From Membranipora membranacea (lineage: Eukaryota; Bryozoa; Gymnolaemata; Cheilostomatida; Membraniporidae), in assembly GCA_914767715.1 (NCBI GenBank), contig OU612065.1, positions 36,082,001-36,146,000 of the forward strand: a stretch of DNA of 64,000 bases, given 5' to 3'. Below are positions 1-18,666 of the stretch, piece by piece. The notes beneath the pieces are model-generated. The model was not told the origin of the DNA and ran no database searches. It was given only the letters and a program-made list of their open reading frames with translations. Made by a program: the position numbers and the translations under genes. Position 1 is the first letter of the stretch; each line of letters opens with the position of its first letter.

Positions 1-7479
<7,479 letters not shown>

Positions 7480-8088
7480 CTGTTATATAACCAGAGACAC
7501 TCAAACATCAAGTTTTCTTAATCTTTTGGGCTGCGACTTACGTTTGAAACAATCGATATTGCAGGTCTGGGTAAAAATATTATGAGAGAGGGAGTGATTC
7601 TCAGCACACACATACTGACTCTTTAGGAGTCGTCTTGAAAAGGGACCGTCCTGATCAATGGCTGTCTTCATTAGGGGGTTGTCTTGATCATGGTACTATT
7701 TAAGGTGGCCTTAGTGGCATCTTAAAGCTTGACCTGGCTGTGGCTGTACAACCCAGCCTGCCTTTACTGATTAGACACTGCTTTGTTCTCCTCAAGTTCG
7801 GCGACTGAGTTTAATGGGAGCAGTCAAAACTAGAATAGAAAACCTTGATCGTCACTGGCCCTGTCAGATAGAGTTACTCCATCAGCTACTAGCATATTAC
7901 TAGAAAACAATGAGGACAAATAATTAATAACTTCAGATTATGATTGATAGCTATGATTGACTGCAGAGTATTTAATTAGCGATTGCTATTTGCGTATGGA
8001 TGACATGGCAATAGATACACTATATTACATCTATTAGCCCATTAAATACAAAAAGTTGGAAATTATAACCAGTACTAGTACTACCTAC
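7480..8088. other. Non-coding interval between SMARCA4-like HSA exon and hAT-like gene
   Basis: Only short stop-rich frames occur in both orientations. It is either the intron upstream of the HSA exon or intergenic DNA. No QLQ-type coding segment is visible. Confidence 0.5.
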
Positions 8089-9069
8089 CAGTGATTTCTC
8101 CAACTTCTCAGTTCCGTCTTTAGAGATACGTTTGACGGGAGGAGGTCAGCATATAACTGGGCTACATCGTACACAGTCTCATGCCATGTGTCATTGCTCT
8201 GCCAGCTGGGAGCAGTAGCTGCTGTAGGGAGTAAGTTCCGTAACGGGTACAGCTGCTCGGTTCCATCAAACCGTCCGTGGTACTCTGAGAGAAGAAAGTC
8301 TACAAAGTGATATACAGTATAGGTTATTATACTAAAAATAAATAAATAATTTTGCATCAATGATTAGGAAGGAGTTCCTAATCCTTGTTTGCATGGTGTT
8401 TCAATGTTGGAGTTGTTTCCTCTCACTTAATCAGAAAACGTAAGAAGACAACACTTTGATTACTTAATTTGTCAAAAGTAATAGAAGTCGCTGTATTTTG
8501 ACGGTTGAGTGTTACTCACCTATAAACTCTACTGTCACCGTTCGGGTGAAGTATTCTTCTGGAGAGCTGGCTGGTACATTCGATCTGTGCTGCTGCCGAC
8601 CACACCGTCTGGGGATAGATGGCTGAACATTGAGTTTGGCAGCTAGCTCTTCAGCTTGTACAAACCACATCTTGCTGTAGTCATTGATATTCTCTCTGAA
8701 GCAAACTAACTTCCTTTCAGTGTTGTTGATGAGTGTGTTAGCACTAGCCAAATCAATGCTGTGACCTGGTGGAATTGGAATATAAACAGCAAATATGATG
8801 AATAGTGTAAGACCACATACGATACGACGGGGCACCGTTTTGTATCATATTTTTTGAGTTGGTGGTTTGACGTTCTGTAAAAAGTGAATGGCTAAGTGAA
8901 CTACCCGTTATATGAGTAGAAGTTGGTAAATAAAATGATCCATATATACTTAATGCATGCTGGCTTGACATACAGCCATAAAATTATAACCTCATATTTT
9001 GCCCGAGATAACACAAGTCAATGTTCTCTTACCTTGAAGTCTCACACATAGTTCCTTACCGGAAGCCAT
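8089..9069 (-). pseudogene. hAT-superfamily (DUF4371/ZMYM1-like) transposase-derived gene, truncated
   Basis: Exons 9069-9033 (ATG; MASGKELCVRLQ), 8765-8520 and 8299-8089 join in frame with GT..AG borders. The product has about 165 residues. The middle exon carries the signature PSIPRRCGRQQHRSNVPA followed by EEYFTRTVTVEFI, and the third continues DFLLSEYHGRF. This order is typical of hAT-type transposase relatives (zinc-finger MYM-type 1 and 52-kDa repressor-like proteins), where it precedes the RNase H catalytic core. A donor follows the third exon at 8088, but no downstream exons with the hAT dimerisation region appear before the SMARCA4-like HSA exon, so the gene looks 3'-truncated. It is on the same strand as the remodeller. 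Domestication cannot be excluded, but a fossil is more likely. Confidence 0.82.
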
Positions 9070-10130
9070 GATGTTGGAGCAGACAACCAACGAGTATATA
9101 AACGAGAAGCTCATCAGAGCCCTGAGCATGTTAGAGATTTTATCCCGGTCAGTACGGTACTCTCTCTCTCTCTCTCTGACTACATTGCCTGTAGACTTTC
9201 TCCAATGTGTGGTAACAATTCTATTGTGGTCTCCAGAGCAGTGTATCTAAAACAAGTGAAGCCTGTGGATTACGGGTCTTTCATTTTCATGCTGTTTGTC
9301 AATTCTCCTCCTCTTTTTAAACTCTTTTTATTTGTCTCTTGGTACAATAAAGGTCCATACAATTTCAACACAATGGCTCAACCTCACACCAACAAAAAAT
9401 TGGTAGGATCTGTTCAGTTCAGTATTACCTTTAGTATATTGCCTTCAGTTTTACCTATTTTAGGATGGCTTAAATAGTTACCGTTTGACCCATCTTGTCT
9501 TTGAGAGTGAGTATAGTTTCTTCTGAGCAGTGGTTTCTGATGTTGATTCGATCGTATGTGTCAGCTTGGCTTGTGTCTTTGGGCTGTCCGAGAAGAACGA
9601 ACACAGGACCGCTTGTGTATAATCATATCGCCTATCAAGTGCATATTTTCCTAGTATTATTCAACGACATTTCATACAAGACAGTACCTGCCAATGATTC
9701 CTAGGCACAAAATTAAATTAAAAACAATCAACTCTAATACCAGGCTGGGGTGATGCAATTGGAGGCACACGAAATATCCAGCAAAACATGTGATTGATAT
9801 AAATTATTTTCTAGTTACTCACTGATTGGCTGTATACTCTTGCAAGGTTTCATCAGAGCTAGATTAAGTTGGAATTGGAAACATTTTTCCGGACTCGAAG
9901 ATACCTTACTTCATACGAGCCGGCACAGAATTTCTATCTGTTTGGGTTTGGCTCTGGAAGATAATTCGAAGAATCATCTCAATTATCATTCTCGAGCTTG
10001 GTTTATCTAATACAGCACCAAATAAATTAAGGAGCGTATCTATGGTGATATAATAAATTCTACCATTTGAGGCCACTCTGACCCTTCGCTTCGTCATTTC
10101 AGATATATTGTCAGATCAAGCAAAACTTAC
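9070..10130. other. Non-coding interval with a (CT)n run and short open frames
   Basis: It contains a CTCTCT microsatellite near 9,161-9,178. A 63-codon minus-strand frame (9906-10097) could be a residual 3' part of the neighbouring transposase gene, but I recognise no motif in it. Nothing else is supportable. Confidence 0.4.
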
Positions 10131-13100
10131 CTACCTATCGGATCATGATGGCATCTGGTGAACTTCTCATGCCCATTGAATCCTTCATGGACATTTGAGA
10201 TGTGGAGAAGCATAGACTTCACCATCTCCACCAGAAGCTCTGCATCCCCATTACAGGTAGTGCTGGAATACCATATGTGATTCTTTATGTGAGAAATCCA
10301 AGGCACAAGCTCCTTTTGATCTTTAGTCTTACACTCCTGATGAATAGCTTTCGCAAAGTTTTTAGTCCAATGCCACACGTCCTAAAAATGAGTGGAAATA
10401 TAATATAGAGATGCTAGTGTAAAATTTAAACAATTAAATCAAAGCGCACAGGTTTACTCAATTCTGAATTCCAGCATGAACGCACAATAACTTATTCTTT
10501 GAGGTGACTATGGTACTAATTTTCCTCTATTCTGAGAGCTGTGATTAAACTAAGCATGCGCTTTGCATATCTTTGAGAGCAGAGCCTCATTTGTGGTGTT
10601 TGTCATTGTCCGCTTGCGTCGAAGCCGATTTATATTTTGTGTTTGTAGGTTTACCTGATTGTGAATGATGTGGGGATAAACAATTCGCATCAGTAGAGCA
10701 ATACCGAGATGACCGTCTGTGGTGACAACCCTAATACTAAATTCAGATGTTGTGTCTTCCATGATTTCTAAGAAAGCCTGGTTTCAGCTGCCTGAGAGGA
10801 TGTGACAGCTCTAGTCTCTAATGTGACCAATCCAGTTGACTGAAATGGAAATTTAAATTAACTCAATTCTCTTTTCAGCAAAACCACCTCCGCACTCAAT
10901 TAAGAGTAACTTTGCAATGATGTGAGGTGATCTAGTCTAAGGTTACCAATGTCAAACTAAATATAAAAAATATATTATACTCATCATCTGGAAATTGTCA
11001 TCCATCAGTCAAATGCCTTTGTCTTCATTTTGATAAATATGCTCAAATTTTTTCACATTCTATATACAACTATATCTGGGAGTTTGGGAGTTTATGGTTA
11101 TGTTGCATTTTAATTATTTTATTTGGATTTGATGATTAATATGTTGAGTAACTGAATAAAAATCCAATTCTTACCACATCAAGGAGCGTGTATGTTCAAT
11201 AGCGGGCATTATGGCCAGGGCTGTCATGCCTGCCATCTCCTGCCAGGTCAGGTTGTACACCTAAACAATACAATACCGTAAGATGTTAGTTATCACTAAA
11301 ATAAAATAAAACAGCATGTGTAGTACAGCTTCAGCTCCGTATGTTAGGGCTCATATTACTGAATTCCATCTAGACAGAAGTGTTATGGAATTTGTCAACA
11401 GGCTCATCAGATTACTAGCCAATACTTGTTGATCAGTGGCTTGCACTACAGGAGTCTGACTTACTCGTTATTATAAAATCACAATAAATCTGACTTACTT
11501 TTTTCAGCAATGATCATCCTAGCCACTCTCATAGTCTCATCGTACATTTGGTTAATGACGGGAATTAGGAGGCTGCGCTGGTATACATAAAAGAGTGTGC
11601 ATGATATCACATTTACATTAATCATGCCCATCATGCTTTCTAGTGTGCCATAGGTGTTTCCACTACAAGAGAGATATTCATCAACTGCAAACATTTTTGT
11701 TGAAACAAAGATATTATTTTCGCAAAATGTGCTGTTTTCCTGTCATTTCTTTTGAGTAAAGGAAACGCAGTCAGCAACATGCAACATGCAATTACAGTTT
11801 TCTTTCTTCACCACAGAAGTAAAATACTTGGATACTGCGTCCCCAATCATAACGGAGTGATTATGGCTATCGTAATTAATAATAAATTTGTAATTAATAA
11901 ATAATTCATTAATATAAAATTGGTATTGTTGGCGAGACAAGAAGCCATGTGAATTGTTTTTGTACTCACGAAAGTAGCACAGATGCTGCCAGCATAACAT
12001 TCCCTGGATACTTCCTTCCATCCTTGGGATGGGAATCCCACCTATATGTATGGTTGCATGACGGGCATGTACATGTGACTACAAGGGCTGATCCTTGTTG
12101 TCTAAACTTCATTGATATCAAAGCAGGCCATCGACATTCTCTACATGATACCTTATGAAAAACAAGTAACCAGATAAAAACTACATCAATGGCTCATGCA
12201 GCATTACACAAAGGTTGGTGCTGTTACCCCACAGCAGACCAGGGAGTTAGTCCAAAACTCCCTGTGCATATGTTGATTTTAGGAGTTGCATTCTTAAGTT
12301 GCAGGAGACAATAACACTGGTAAATTTATGTAAGAATACGGTAAAGACTGTGTGGTCAGGGAGTTTTGTGTTTACACAGGCAGGATTGTTTTGTACCCCG
12401 GGCAGGTGGCACTGTAGTACATTGTATTTGGATGGGAAAATCAAAACAGACTGACCCTTTAGCCACAAATGATAGAATTTCAGTATTCTTGAACATAACT
12501 TACGTCTTTAAATACCAAACGGAGTTCTGTGTCGAAAACAATCCACTTGTCACAATCAGCCAGAGTCTCAGAGCCCTTCTCTTTTCAACATCTGGAATTA
12601 ATAAAGCATTTTGTATATTACATGTACACTCTATCCTTGTGGGAGTGATACCATAACAAAAACTCCACTTGGCTCATTGAAATTCACCGAGGAAAAAACA
12701 ACGTTTCAATTTTAAAACATGAGTTTGGTTTAAGTTGGTAGCTGATTGATTTTTCAAACCAAGTACCAAACGGGTATGTGAGTACTTTCATGTACAAATC
12801 CACGATAAAGTAATATCTAAGGACAGATCACCAAAATCTATGAGACAAAATACTATTGCAGCAAATTGTAAAAGAACTCATGTGATATAATGAGTATCAA
12901 GGAGAACACAGTGGATGATTGCTAAGATTTTAGTTTCCATGTTAATAAAACAAAACAAGTGTGCTGAATAGATTTATAAATTGCAATGCATTACTGTGAA
13001 TTTTACAAACCAATATCATCATCACTGATATCTGTAGTATCAGATGATTCCGACAAATCAAGTGATGGAAACCTCGCCGGGTCTGGCTCAACCTCCATCG

Positions 13101-13209
13101 GCTCCGACTCTTCTTGAATCATAGTTTGGGCCCCCGTAGTAACAGCAGATGGACCTTGTACATCCAGGGTGTACAGGTAATCGTGGTCCCTGACTGGACT
13201 CTCCATCAT
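10131..13209 (-). pseudogene. Multi-exon DDE transposase gene, decayed (Kolobok/THAP-associated type suspected)
   Basis: Exons in order: 13209-13011 (MMESPVRDHDYLY, acidic tail), 12591-12504 (DCDKWIVFDTELRLVFKD), about 12150-11955 (CRECRWPA, CTCPSCNHTYRWDS, GNVMLAASVLLS), about 11694-11510 (GNTYGTLESMMGMINV, QRSLLIPVINQMYDET), 11261-11176 (DLAGDGRHDSPGHNARY), 10839-10655 (VVTTDGHLGIALLMRIVYPH) and 10381-10131 (DVWHWTKNFAKAI, NHIWYSSTTCNGDAELL). This series, with Cys pairs, GDGRxDSPGH, TTDxH and DVWH followed by WWSSxTCxGD-like residues, matches a transposase family abundant in cnidarians, sponges and fish. The exact superfamily name is inference. Breaks: a TGA at 11196-11198 replaces a Cys-like codon after ARY, and frames slip by one base near 12,587 (A-run) and 10,775. 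It is probably a dead or nearly dead element that acquired or always had introns. Confidence 0.75.
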
Positions 13210-13955
13210 AGCTGTTTGCGTTCCCTGGAATCACAACAACAACAAAGCGGATTCTTTATTCACTAGTTATCTCTTATGTTACGGTGGCTAAAGTGCCAAA
13301 TACGCCTTTTTGTTTCTCATAATGGTACTACATGGAAATAATACAGGGCTAACAGTACCTAACCCGTTTGTGTAGCTACTGGAATGGTTATTGATAAATT
13401 CAAGAAAAGCAACATTCATTATAGAAATTTATCCTGTTCTGAATGGGCACTAAAACCCGTCGCTAACGATGGGTGTTGTTCGACATGTGGCACATACTGA
13501 ATGTGACATGTGTACAGCACTCAAGGCCTATAGCATTGCTGTTTGTGCTGAAGGGGATGGCGCGCGAGTGCTTCAGGACGTACAGCACCAGCTATACATC
13601 TCACAACACATGAATGTCGGATTGGACTAAAAATATGTCTTAGCACGAAATTGGGCTGCATCAACAAACCCTCTGCTATGATTGTTTCATAAAATTTGCT
13701 ACTTCCCTTACAGAGCTGGACTTTTTCTGTAATGTTGGTACATCCATCTTATAGGGATATTGTACATTTTCCTGTGTTATATAGCATAAAAAGGTTGGCA
13801 GATCATGGTCGAGGTAGCATCAGTAATTTCATATAATAATCAACTTTGTGTAATGTAAAATGAACAATAACAGCCTTACGATGAACAATAAAATACTTAC
13901 GAATGAACAATAAATGAACAATAAATGAACAACAGTAGGAGTAGGAGAAGTAAGA
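13210..13955. other. Non-coding interval upstream of the transposase gene
   Basis: It lies 5' of the minus-strand transposase start, so any promoter would be here. I see no clear core element. The last 80 bases contain short AATGAACAATAA-type repeats just before a SINE. Confidence 0.4.
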
Positions 13956-14205
13956 GTAGGAGGTGGCTCAGTGGATAGAGTGCCTGTCCTTCAGCACGCA
14001 AGTGTTGAAGGTCTTGGGTTCGAATCCCATTGCAGTCCACTGACTAATGGGAGTTGTTGGACCTGATAATAAAAAAATAAGACATGGCAGAGCAGAGTGC
14101 AAGGACCGCCTGACACGTAGAACCTTTTAGTTAGTTCCCTGGGACCTGCACCCAGTAACCAAGCACTCTGATGCAAATTGATTCCAAGATTCACAAGCTT
14201 ATAAA
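13956..14205 (+). mobile_element. tRNA-derived SINE, copy A
   Basis: The head contains a box A-like TGGCTCAGTGG and a perfect box B GGTTCGAATCC at tRNA-like spacing, the internal RNA polymerase III promoter. No stable seven-base anticodon loop or full cloverleaf can be drawn, so it is not a tRNA gene. The body ends in a block with GGGACCTGCACCCAGTAACC that recurs at about 16,540 and, inverted, at about 37,420. The copy at 34.8-35.0 kb shares the head. Confidence 0.78.
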
Positions 14206-14257
14206 CAACAGGCATATCCTGTGAACAATGCGTTGTGTGGTTGTGTTCTATGACACA

Positions 14258-14382
14258 CTCTCTTTAGCTGTGAGTGCAAGTACTATAAATAACTGCCAGC
14301 CTGTATGGTATAGTCACAGGCTGGCATAGATAGAAGGACTAGACTAGTTATTTATATAACTTGCACTGACAGCTAAAGAGAG
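14258..14382. repeat. Inverted-repeat hairpin (MITE-like), 125 bp
   Basis: CTCTCTTTAGCTG at the left end matches CAGCTAAAGAGAG at the right end. Inside, GTGCAAGT..TAAATAACT pairs with AGTTATTTATATAACTTGCAC. A second inner hairpin, GCCAGCCTGT / ACAGGCTGGC, sits at the centre. Both stems are visible directly. Confidence 0.75.
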
Positions 14383-14757
14383 TTTGGTGGCTTAGCCTAC
14401 CTACTAAGAAGATGAATCATTCTTCTCCTTTTAGAACATAGTGTTGTTATGAAAACTGTTATCAGAATATCTGATTTACACTTACTGAGCTTGATGTAGA
14501 CTTCTTATCAGAGAATGGACTTTTTGGCCAGGAACTGGTTTTGGAGTAGACCCATAGGACTGCCCAAAATCAGGAACTGCGGCAGTCCTATGAGTAGACC
14601 TGTGTACAAAATTCACAAGAACCTGAATGGAAGAAAGGTCAGCACAAGACTGCAGTTAATGCTCACAATCCAATATGATTATTGTACAATTTTTTTATTG
14701 CACTGAATTGCTTCTTTTTACACTCATCTATGATTTTATAAATTATATTCAGTCTTT
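14383..14757. other. Non-coding, short hairpin around a GGAGTAGACC motif
   Basis: It contains TTTTGGAGTAGACC and CATAGGACTGCC, with the inverted GGCAGTCCTATG nearby (about 14,540-14,602). The same GGAGTAGACC word recurs at other repeat edges in the window. No gene is seen. Confidence 0.45.
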
Positions 14758-14764
14758 TTAAGCT

Positions 14765-14891
14765 CCCTACGGCAGACGAGCTGCGCCATGTGGTAAAAAT
14801 AATTCGGAATGGCGCAGCTCGGCTACATGCAATTTACATGTGGCGCAGCTCGGCTAGAGGCAATTTATGTGTGGCGCAGCTCGGCTAGTTT
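14765..14891. repeat. Terminal cluster of GGCGCAGCTCGGCTA repeats
   Basis: The word GGCGCAGCTCGGCTA occurs three times about 35-40 bases apart, after an opening CTACGGCAGACGAGCTGCG in the opposite sense. The same arrangement occurs at 17,933-18,020 and inverted at 39,388-39,512. Confidence 0.85.
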
Positions 14892-16479
14892 CAAATTTTG
14901 AAGCCATGAGAACACAACTCATGAATTTGATAGTCTGTCACCTGCTGTCACTACTCAGTCGGAAAAAGTTAGAGTCAACTTGGGTTTTGGAGGTATGATT
15001 GTTAGCAACTAAGTCTGCACCATCTTCAGAGCTAATATATCAATAGAGCTTCGAAACTAGGGCGTGGTCTGGGCGTGTACTATATTATGACCTGGCTGTT
15101 TCTAATTGAAAGACCCCCCTGGCAGACTACTACTATCTTATCTATCTATGACCCCATGGTTCTACTCCAAAACCTGTCTGGGTATGTAGCAATGTTTGAG
15201 TTTCATATTACATTCAATTCTTTCATTCAATGACCTCTTAGTTCTATCTCTAACCCAGGAATATGAACTTTTTTTCACAGTTGAGCATCTCATTTGGTTT
15301 CTGCATTAATTGATCCTATTATAATTTTCCCTTTCAGAACGGTTGAAGACAAGGTGATGACCACAAAATTAAAACCAGCCTATGGCCCAGTGGTCTAACA
15401 TAATATTGTTGGAAATAAATTCATCTGGATGATCAATATGCCGACACGCAACTTGCCGATCAACTATGAGATACGAGTCCGCAACGTAGTAGTGCCACAA
15501 AGAAGCCCAGATGACCTCTTTACAGAAGTCTAACTCCTCTAATATCTATTGATTTTTTTGATTGCTTGTGGGTTAGGTTTTCAGTTTAGTACCTCAAGCA
15601 GTCAAGCACATTTGAATTGTAAATGCCCAAGTGCCACTGATAAGCTGATTCAAATCAATCGTGAGTTCTAATAGACAACAAATCCATCGGTGAACTGACT
15701 TGACAACTGTAATCTGTAAGTGGGTACCAAATTATTATCAAAGTTTTCTCTCTGGTCGTATTTTTATTTTTTCTTCTTACATACCATGTTTGTTTGTTGT
15801 TGAGCTGACATAACTGGCTCCTTTGTTTCTTTTTTCGTTATTTGTTTTGTGTAACGTAATTGAAGCACAATAATAATTATACTATGCCTAAGAAAGTTCA
15901 CTCAGCTGTATTACCATCTATATTCATGCAGGGATGATATGACTTGGCTGTTTAGTCTACAGAATAATGCATAGATAGATGAGAATTTTGTCAAGAGTGA
16001 CTGAAAGTTCTTTGAATAAAAAACAGCTTAGGTGCCCTACTTAGGTCTCGTTCCCAAATCACTCTCTCATAGATAAACCTATACCTATGCATTCTGAGTA
16101 AACGATTTGTGCACGAATTGTCTAATTGAGCTAAATGACCAGACTACCTTGGGAGGAGGATTGATTTTAGTTGAGAGGACAACTCATATGTCTGATACAA
16201 TCATACCAGGGAGTTAGGGACAAATGTTATATTTTGTCCCCAACTCCTAGATCATACATACTCCCTGATATCTTTTGTTCACCCAAGGACTTACTATCAC
16301 TCTCCAAAGTTGGAGTAAGGATATGCGTTTGGTTTGACCAAAAAAAGTTGGATCAATGTGACTACGAGCCAGAATACCTGTGGCCGTTATACATATTATA
16401 TTCAATGTACCTAAAAATAAAAATGATCAGCACAAAACACTGTGAATCATTTGATCTGGTTATTATTGATAGATTTAAG

Positions 16480-16620
16480 CAGAGTATAGCAGGGTGCGAG
16501 GACTGCCTTACGCAATGAACCTTCATCTCAGTTCTCTGGGGCCTGCACCCAGTGACCAAGCACCCTGATGAAGTTTGTTCATCTAATTGATACCGCAAGA
16601 ACTCCCTAGGTATCACTATC
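16480..16620 (+). mobile_element. SINE tail fragment inside left arm
   Basis: GCGAGGACTGCCTTACGCA followed by GGGGCCTGCACCCAGTGACC resembles the 3' body of the SINE at 13,956-14,205. It is duplicated inverted in the right arm at about 37,360-37,495, so the insertion predates the inverted duplication. Confidence 0.6.
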
Positions 16621-17794
16621 AACAGCATTGGATACTAACTGAAGTTGCATGCTTGACATTGATTTATCATCTACAACTTACAGTTAGATGTTGCAAGACT
16701 AGGAGATGAGCTGTGCTACGGCATTTTTATTGTGTATAAATTCTCATGGATCTCTAGTTGTTCATTGGAAAATACTTTTACTTGGCGAAGTCTCAGCATC
16801 TTAAATCCGGCTAAGTGAACCAGCCACTGTCTTACCAAGGAGTTCCCTCTAACTCCTTTGTCTTACCAATGCAATCCTGATACATGTTGAGGTCTATATG
16901 GGATCAAAGATTAAGTCGGTCTAGTGATGATTGCATATGATTCCTATGGCTTATCTCTGGTTAATCTCTAAAATGCTCCTTCATAATCATACAGGCTGTA
17001 AAATAAAACATGTAAACATACAAAATTGTTATTTGGACAGATTACTGACACATCAATCACAGTCAAACTTTAAACAAAGTAACTTGATGAGCTCTAAAGC
17101 CCTCTCTACGCTTGCAGTATATGCCCTACATCTAGCAGACATGACTATACACCTTACACTGTATACACGAGTTACTCTAAAGCCTGGGTTGGTCTCTGGC
17201 AATGTCTGCCCCCCTCCCCCCCTGGTTGGGTTTCAAACAACAAAAAACCCAAGAGGGCAGTCAAATACTCACTGCCATTGACCCAGATGTTGGAGTAGAC
17301 CGGTGACCATTACTCACTCAGTAGCAGCCTGTTGTACTAGTACTAGGTAGCCTGTGAGTGTGAGTAGTCACTCTTGATTGATACATATTTCATCAACATC
17401 ATTACCAACTATCAAAACATTGGCCTTGGGCAGCTCATTGCTTTGTTTGTGCACCCACAAAATAGAGCCCAAACTAACAAAAATAAGAAAATGCAATGAT
17501 GTGAGTGGTAGAAGCAAGGAGCAACCAGAGAAGCGGATACTCTTTGGACTTGGTAGAAGAGAGAAGTAGGTAGTACAAGTAGTAGTAAGTAGCCCTATCT
17601 ATTTAGTATTTAAATGATCACCACATCCAATCCAATCATTCCTTCACATGATGATAATGATATAACTTTCATACCTTATTGTGGAGAATACTATACTATA
17701 CTTACAGCCATATCATTGGTAGGGAAAGTCAAGCAACTTCTCAAACACTGACTGTGACTCCCTGCCAAGGGCATAGTTTACCCTTGTCCCTGCT

Positions 17795-18205
17795 GTGACT
17801 GCCACTCCTAGTTCAACTTATGTAAAATAGTCCTCTTGCTTTTTGAGCTAGATGTTGAACAATAGATCTGTGATAAATTCCCGCTCCTTTATCAGTTCCG
17901 ACAGATGAGCAAGTTTTTACAAGTCTATCTACGGCAGACGAGCTGCGCCAGGGGAGTAAATAATGTCAGATGGCGCAGCTCGGCTAGAGGCAATTTACAT
18001 GTGGCGCAGCTCGGCTAGTTTCAAAATTTGTTATCAAGAGCACACGATTCCCAATATTGATAGACTTGTAAAAGTTGCTCATCTGTCGGAACTGATAAAT
18101 GAGCGGGAATTTATCACAGCTCTATCGTTCAAGATCTAGCTGAAAAAGCAAGAGGACTATTTTCATAAGTTGAACTAGGAGTGGCAGTCACAGGGGTGTG
18201 GTACG
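17795..18205. repeat. Foldback element with ~130-bp arms around CTCGGCTA repeats
   Basis: The left arm (GCCACTCCTAGTTCAACTTA ... ACAGATGAGCAAG) is the inverted match of the right arm (CTTGCTCATCTGT-type words through TAAGTTGAACTAGGAGTGGC). The centre (17,933-18,020) holds the same CTACGGCAGACGAGCTGCG opening and two GGCGCAGCTCGGCTAG copies found at the ends of the 3-kb inverted duplication. Confidence 0.8.
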
Positions 18206-18357
18206 GGAAATCTCGAAAGGGTGGAACACCTGGCCGTTACCTGGCTAGGGTTTGGTTCTCAGGCTAACGGTATCTAGCTAACCAAACTCACCATGAATGA
18301 GCCGAGAGAGGATAACTGCTGGGTAGAGGATTCCTGGATAGCTATCTTCAGCCTAGA

Positions 18358-18666
18358 GAGGGTCGTACTGGTGGCAAAGCCAACCTAGCAGAGCTGTTTA
18401 CTGAGGGTCGTACTGGTGGCAAAGCCAACCTAGCAGAGCTGGTTACTGAGGGTCGTACTGGTGGCAAAGCCAACCTAGCAGAGCTGTTTACTGAGGGTCG
18501 TACTGGTGGCAAAGCCAACCTAGCAGAGCGGTTTACTGAGGGTCGTACTGGTGGCAAAGCCAACCTAGCAGAGCTGGTTACTGAGGGTCGTACTGGTGGC
18601 AAAGCCAACCTAGCAGAGCTGTTCACTGAGGGTCGTACTGGTGGCAAAGCCAACCTAGCAGAGCTG
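18358..18666. repeat. 45-bp minisatellite, ~7 copies, open in frames on both strands
   Basis: The unit GAGGGTCGTACTGGTGGCAA (first 20 bases of 45) repeats head to tail almost without change; alternating units carry TTTACT or GTTACT at the end. Being 45 bases, each unit keeps frame. The plus strand reads EGRTGGKANLAEL(F/V)T and the minus strand reads ALPPVRPSV(N/T)SSARL. Neither frame leads into recognisable flanking protein; the plus frame stops within about 40 bases after the array. Coding use is unproven. Confidence 0.9.

Larger units (their letters stand above)
14758..17770. repeat. Left arm of a ~3-kb inverted duplication (partner 36,250-39,512)
   Basis: Long blocks here reappear as reverse complements in the partner. 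Examples are the CTACGGCAGACGAGCTGCG terminus (14,765 vs 39,512), GGGAGGAGGATTGATTTTAG (16,147 vs about 37,830), GGGTTGGTCTCTGGCAATG (17,187 vs about 36,795) and AAGCAACTTCTCAAACACTG (17,730 vs about 36,270). Order is preserved in reverse across the whole 3 kb. Similarity is high but carries indels; the right arm has about 300 extra bases near 38,890-39,260. No convincing gene lies inside. The terminus carries several TGGCGCAGCTCGGCTA repeats. Confidence 0.92.

Noticed and set aside
13956-14035. A functional tRNA gene
   Set aside because: Box A and box B are present, but no proper anticodon arm and acceptor stem can be paired, and the sequence continues into a repeated SINE body.
18348-18653. 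101-codon minus-strand protein (ALPPVRPSV repeats)
   Set aside because: It arises from the 45-bp minisatellite, which is open on both strands; there is no flanking coding sequence or splice support.
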